DNA from: Aulostomus chinensis | Taxonomy: Eukaryota; Chordata; Actinopteri; Syngnathiformes; Aulostomidae | NCBI GenBank assembly: GCA_037954235.1 | Contig: JBBMOA010000003.1 | Span: 11,801,723 to 11,865,722, forward strand | DNA length: 64,000 bases | Direction: 5' to 3' | In this document: positions 59,399 through 64,000 of the stretch, piece after piece | How the letters are laid out: each line of letters begins with the position of its first letter | How positions within the stretch are numbered: position 1 is the first letter of the stretch | Position numbers and translations under genes: made by a program | Notes under the pieces: model-generated | Told to the model about the DNA's origin: nothing | Seen by the model: the letters and a program-made list of their open reading frames with translations, nothing else | The model's database searches: none

Positions 59399-62289
59399 AT
59401 GACCACTTGTCTTTCCTGGAGTGTCATCCCATAGCCTGTCAGGAATGTCACACAACTTCTGTGAGAACAGCCGATAAACTAAACAAACAAGCTAGTAAAA
59501 TCAGTAGCAGTATGAGTAGCAACGTAATGATGGGTGTGGTCAGAGGTGTGTCTCTGTCTGTTCAACCAGCAATCCTCCCTGTTCTCAGACTGAAAACACC
59601 CAGAGTACACATAAATGTCACTCCAGCCACCGCATGGCAACAAAAACCTGATTTTCTGCTGCTGTCAAAGGCCCTAAATATGGTAGCTTATTCCGTCAAG
59701 TAGGAAATGCTGATACTGTTTACAGATATTTTTTTTTGAGAGATTAGGACAAGATCATACCCAGCCTCATGCCTCTAATACGGATGATGTCTCCTGTCTG
59801 ATCCCTCTACAGGGAGCAATACTGCATTCGAATCAGAAATTACAATTCCCACTCGTAGATACCTGACAAGGCTCCAGATTACAATTCTAAATGGCTGATC
59901 TATGTATAAGTCGTATGAACACTTTGAAAATATAGGGGTTTTAGCACTTTTATATCTAATTTTCCACATTAAATCAATCACACACACACACATTGCTACT
60001 CTGATTTGTAGACGTGTTGCTATTCATATGCGGAAAATACCACATTGATTTTTTTCTATTATATTTTTTTCCTTTTGCCCTTGTTCTCCTGGGACGCTGT
60101 CAACTTGGGTGAGACAGCACTCCAACTTCCAGTTGAATGCAGCAAAAATGTTACAACTTTCCAACTGTTCCTTCCACCATCTCCATGAGAAAACAGAGCT
60201 ACCCTTCCACAAACTGTTCATCATTGTGGACTGGGTACCATTGCCAAGTACATGTCCTCTATACAGTATATAAACCCTGTGTACACAGTACTTTGGACTT
60301 CCCTTTTGTAGATTTTCCATCATCCTGGAGCTGATTTTTACCTACAACTCTCATTTCCCACTGCTCTTCCTGCTGGACCCATTTCACAAAAATACTACAA
60401 TACCAAATAACGATGTGGTTCAGCTGCCCATAGGAACCTGAAATTATTACAGTTTGAATATTTGTAGTGAATTTCCTGGTTTCTGTAATCACAAGAAACA
60501 TAAAACTAGAAGAAGCTCTCAATTTAAAGTCAAAGCCAGTGATTACAGACATGCTTCAAATGGGATTTGTCAGGACTTCCTGACATGCAGCGGCAACATG
60601 TTCCAGAGTTTCAGGCTACTGTAGTAGGACCTTGATCTCACAGCAGCCAGAATCAGGTGGTCAGCAGATCCGAGTGACTTTGATAGGACGTGCGGTTTCA
60701 GGAGGTCAGAGAAAGTTGTTTGGTTGGATACAGCAAATTAATTGATTTGTAGGTAAACATTCAAATCTTAAAAATCAATCATGGTGGTGGTGGTGGTGGT
60801 GGGTTATTGAAGACAGCCCATTACGGGTGCCATTGCTTGTATGTTCCTGTTAGAATATTGCAGCTGCAGCATTCTGCACCCACTACAATTGTGAGGTAGA
60901 GCTGTGACACACAACAAAGTTTTCAAGGGGGGGGGGGGGGCAAGATTACAGCACATGTAACATTTTCAATTTCAAGAAAAAGTTTGATTCGCACCCAGGT
61001 TGATTCACTGAAACCCCCGTCTATCATTACAACCTGTTTTATTTTGTGGTGCAGGAACTTTCAGGTCCAAAAAAAGAACATTTGCATGCTCATTTGCAGA
61101 AACGGAAAATCACAGGTTCTCATGCATCAAACTTGATTGTTGCTTATTTAATCACAAATTTTTGCTGTTTTAGAAAAAACGACTAAACACAGACAGAGCC
61201 TATACTTACTGCTTGACACTGGGGAAGTAATCAATATATATACTTTCCAACTCTGAGACCTTCCTGACCTTCAGAATAAAGGCACAACATCACAGACAAA
61301 TATAATATAGACAAATACACAGTCGTTTTTTTAATGCAGAATACATGCCTGATAATTCAAATTCACTGCATTTGTTTATGTATTTATAAAGTGCAGTTTA
61401 ATTATTCTGGTTGGACAAGATTTCATTACATGTCTTTTTCAGAAAAAAAACATTTATTTGAGTCAATTAATTTCCTTCAGAAAACGATGCTACTCATTCG
61501 ATAAATCAATAGTTTGTAGATGATTCCATTCATTCCTTGGACAGCCTTCATTGACTGTGATAGATGAATACAAAGAGAAGATAGATTGAGAAGTCAGAGA
61601 CGGAGGAGTGGAGCCATCTCCTGTGGCCTGGCCCGAGTACCATCAATAATCACATATGAAATCAGCAGGAAAACAACGCTTGTGCTCCAGGCAAGAGGGA
61701 GAAGAACCATCCATCAGTGCACAGTCCCATTCACATTTCCCCTGTTTCATCTTTTTATTAATTTATGCCTCATGTAGTGTTGTACTTCCAACATGCCACT
61801 AATAGAAGAAAAGAGTATTGTGGATAAATGGCATTATACACGTTACATAACCCTCCAAAATCCACAGAGTAAACCTGGAAAATGTGAAAGTCAACCATCT
61901 TGGAGCGCCGCACAGCAGACTTCACACGTCCACGTGACATTCTTCTATTTTCTTGTAGCCAATGTGATGGTGAGCTGGCATGGGTGTCACTAGTGGAGCG
62001 CTAGGAAACCCTGTGCAGACGTTGAGTTGCTCTGAATTATTCAGTTATGTTTTAACGCGGCTCTCATGACCAAACCCTGTTATATCCGGCAAATCATCAT
62101 GTAGCTATGTTGTTTATGGCTTCACTTAAATTCTTACTGAGATGCTGTTTCATTCTCCAACAGGACATGAATATGCTAAACTGTAGCGCAGCTCCTCTTT
62201 CACCGAAAGTCTGACTAACAAAGCAGTACTTAAAATTATGGCTCAGTATACAAATGGTGTGTTTTCTGTATTATCTCTTTTAGCACAGC

Positions 62290-62600
62290 ACTTGAAGCCG
62301 GAAGTGGGTATAGATTTTTTTTGAGGGTTTGAATATTTATCACCTTCTCAAAAGACATATTGTTTTTTTGTCTTATAGCAGGACTATTAAATAAGGCCGA
62401 TTTTCACCAGATTTGGTGGAGAGGTGCATTATGGGCCAAGGAAGAACCCATTCAATTTTGGGGCAGATCTGTTGGACCCATATAGACCTACAAACACCTA
62501 GAAGAATGTGTGGTGTTTTTGGAAATAATCTCTGAACGGTAAGGTGTTTCAGAGAGACCCTTGATGGAATTGTACTGTCCACTAAAACCTTTATCTATGA
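62290..62600. repeat. Dispersed teleost repeat, unclassified
   Basis: Phrases such as ttttcaccagatttggtgga, gcattatgggccaaggaaga and gggcagatctgttgga recur in a teleost repeat family I recognise by sight. No open frame of note. The limits are approximate. Confidence 0.45.
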
Positions 62601-63175
62601 AGAAACATGAAATGAAACACCAACAAAGCTTTGACCATTGGCTTTTATGAAAAGGCCTTTACCTTACTGTTTTTTTCTTAAACCAATTAACTCCTAAAAT
62701 GATGACGGTGCACCATCAAGACTTAAAGGAAGACAACATTACAGTGTGTTAGTGTGTTGCATCAGGTCTAAATGGGCCAACATAGCAGGATGTGGCATTG
62801 TGTAACAAGGGGTTTGGCTGAGGTCGCCAGTCTCCAGGCACCAGGATGATGTCATATAACTTTGGCGGGGGGATATATACTCTCCGTGAGCCCTCCGAGC
62901 TCCGAGGTTTACCCTTATGTCTGTCTTGCCTGGTTTCCATCTCAGTGTGAAGGGAGTCTTTTGAAAGTTCGCAAAAAAAAAAAAAAAAAATAGGTGCATT
63001 TCCATTGACTGGATGGACAAGGTTAGTTTTGTCAGGAGACAGCAGTATAGGCAAAGCACTCTAATATGAAATAATAAAGAAGTACAGGTTACAAACCAGA
63101 CACAAAACAAATAGTCACCACGGCAACATGATTATTATGTACATTTTTTTGCATGGATGAGTGCTAAGAATAGAA

Positions 63176-63355
63176 TGGCACAGTGGTGCAGTGGTTCGCA
63201 CTGTCCCCTCACAGCAAGAAGGTTCCAGGTTTGAGTCCCGGCTCCAGCACAGGATCTTTCTGTGTGGAGTCTGCATGTTCTCCCTGTTCCTGTGTGGGTT
63301 CTCTCTGGTACTCCAGCTTCCTCCCACAGTCCAAAAACATGCAAGAGGGGACGAG
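63176..63355 (+). mobile_element. tRNA-derived SINE, copy 6, 3'-truncated
   Basis: Head and first half only: CACAGTGGTGCAGTGG, CTCACAGCAAGAAGGTTCC, box B GGTTTGAGTCC (one change), GGTACTCCAGCTTCCTCCCA, then it stops after GGGACGAGGCTAAG. The lack of the 3' half is unusual, because retrotransposition normally truncates at the 5' end; a later deletion is likely. Confidence 0.8.
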
Positions 63356-64000
63356 GCTAAGTGTTTTTCACATGTCAGGTGTTTTTTTTTTTTTACTTTT
63401 TTCCAATACCGTCCTTAAAATTGGAATTTCTGTCAGCAGAATTGCACTTAAACTATTCAGTTTTCCTTCAATTTTGTTGAAAGGCAAATCCTCCTCCTAT
63501 GTTTAACATAGACAACAACAGCAGGTTTTTCTCGGTGGCTCTGGTGGGTGTATGCACTCATACAGATTACCCTTATAAGGCCACCATTTATCAGTGATTA
63601 CACAGTTTTGTATAACTGTGTCATTTCAGTTCTTTTGGCAGCTCGCAGTACAGAGGCCACCGAAGTTCAAGCCTTCAGCAAAGTTCACCTAACATTTACC
63701 AGTATTTAGCATAGATACCTCTGTGAAAGCAGAGGGGAGGAAGACGTAGTCCTCAATCATTCATCAACCAATATCTGTTCAAGGGGGGGAAAAAAACATG
63801 GCAACAGACAAACTTCTCACTAATTATGTTAAAGAAGGAATGTCTACCAGTCTTCATCTAAATACAGTCAATCCTCTCTCTAGGGCATCTGGAAATGCAG
63901 ATAAAAACTACACTTAACTCTGCTCAGCTTCCAGTCCAAAAAAGGAGATGATCCTCTGTGGGTTCCCGCTGACAGGAGGAGAGCTTCGGAGAGTGTTCCT

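Larger units (their letters stand above)
57520..63170. other. No recognisable gene
   Basis: Five dinucleotide arrays cluster at 58076-59398. A (GGT)n run is at 60783-60803, a poly-G run near 60928 and a poly-A run near 62971. The rest is anonymous AT-rich DNA. The last 600 bases of the window (63400-64000) also show no recognisable exon. Confidence 0.5.

Overview
This window is nuclear DNA from a ray-finned fish, most probably a teleost. The evidence is the very dense (CA)n/(GT)n and (AT)n microsatellites, a decayed fish-type Tc1 transposon, L2-like LINE fragments, a tRNA-derived SINE family ending in a (GATG)n tail, and several short non-autonomous DNA transposons. Genes are split by GT-AG introns. 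Nothing prokaryotic is present (no operons, CRISPR or phage).

The one gene I can establish is slc25a26, the mitochondrial S-adenosylmethionine carrier, on the minus strand. I could assemble its first five coding exons with exact splice junctions: exon 1 (20799-20831), exon 2 (19009-19165), exon 3 (18485-18621), exon 4 (12215-12319) and exon 5 (10071-10118). Together they give 160 in-frame residues, including the start codon and the first two carrier signature motifs. The remaining C-terminal part (about 110 residues in the family) was not found in 1-10070, so intron 5 exceeds 10 kb and the later exons probably lie left of the window. Just upstream, at about 20937-20985, is a compact promoter-like cluster (YY1/TISU, ETS, CRE and CCAAT motifs), typical of nuclear genes for mitochondrial proteins.

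Layout: 1-10070 is intron 5, with microsatellites and an L2-like fragment. 10071-20831 is the gene, with a dead Tc1 element in intron 4 and a hAT-type MITE in intron 3. About 20990-64000 is upstream DNA with no convincing intact gene. It holds at least six copies of one SINE family (two with perfect 12-bp target-site duplications), two L2-like 3' ends in opposite orientation, a LINE endonuclease relic split by a MITE, other teleost repeats, one coding-like but frameshifted stretch (22270-22729, minus strand), and several unique stretches that resemble conserved regulatory elements. In human the upstream neighbour of SLC25A26 is MAGI1, oriented head to head. If synteny holds, this region is part of the slc25a26-magi1 interval, but no magi1 exon was recognised.

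No new multi-gene system was found. The observations most worth a second look are a TISU-like element whose ATG opens a nine-codon upstream ORF before the slc25a26 start, the nested MITE-in-LINE insertion, the SINE family with clear target-site duplications, the frameshifted unassigned coding stretch, and the candidate conserved noncoding elements.
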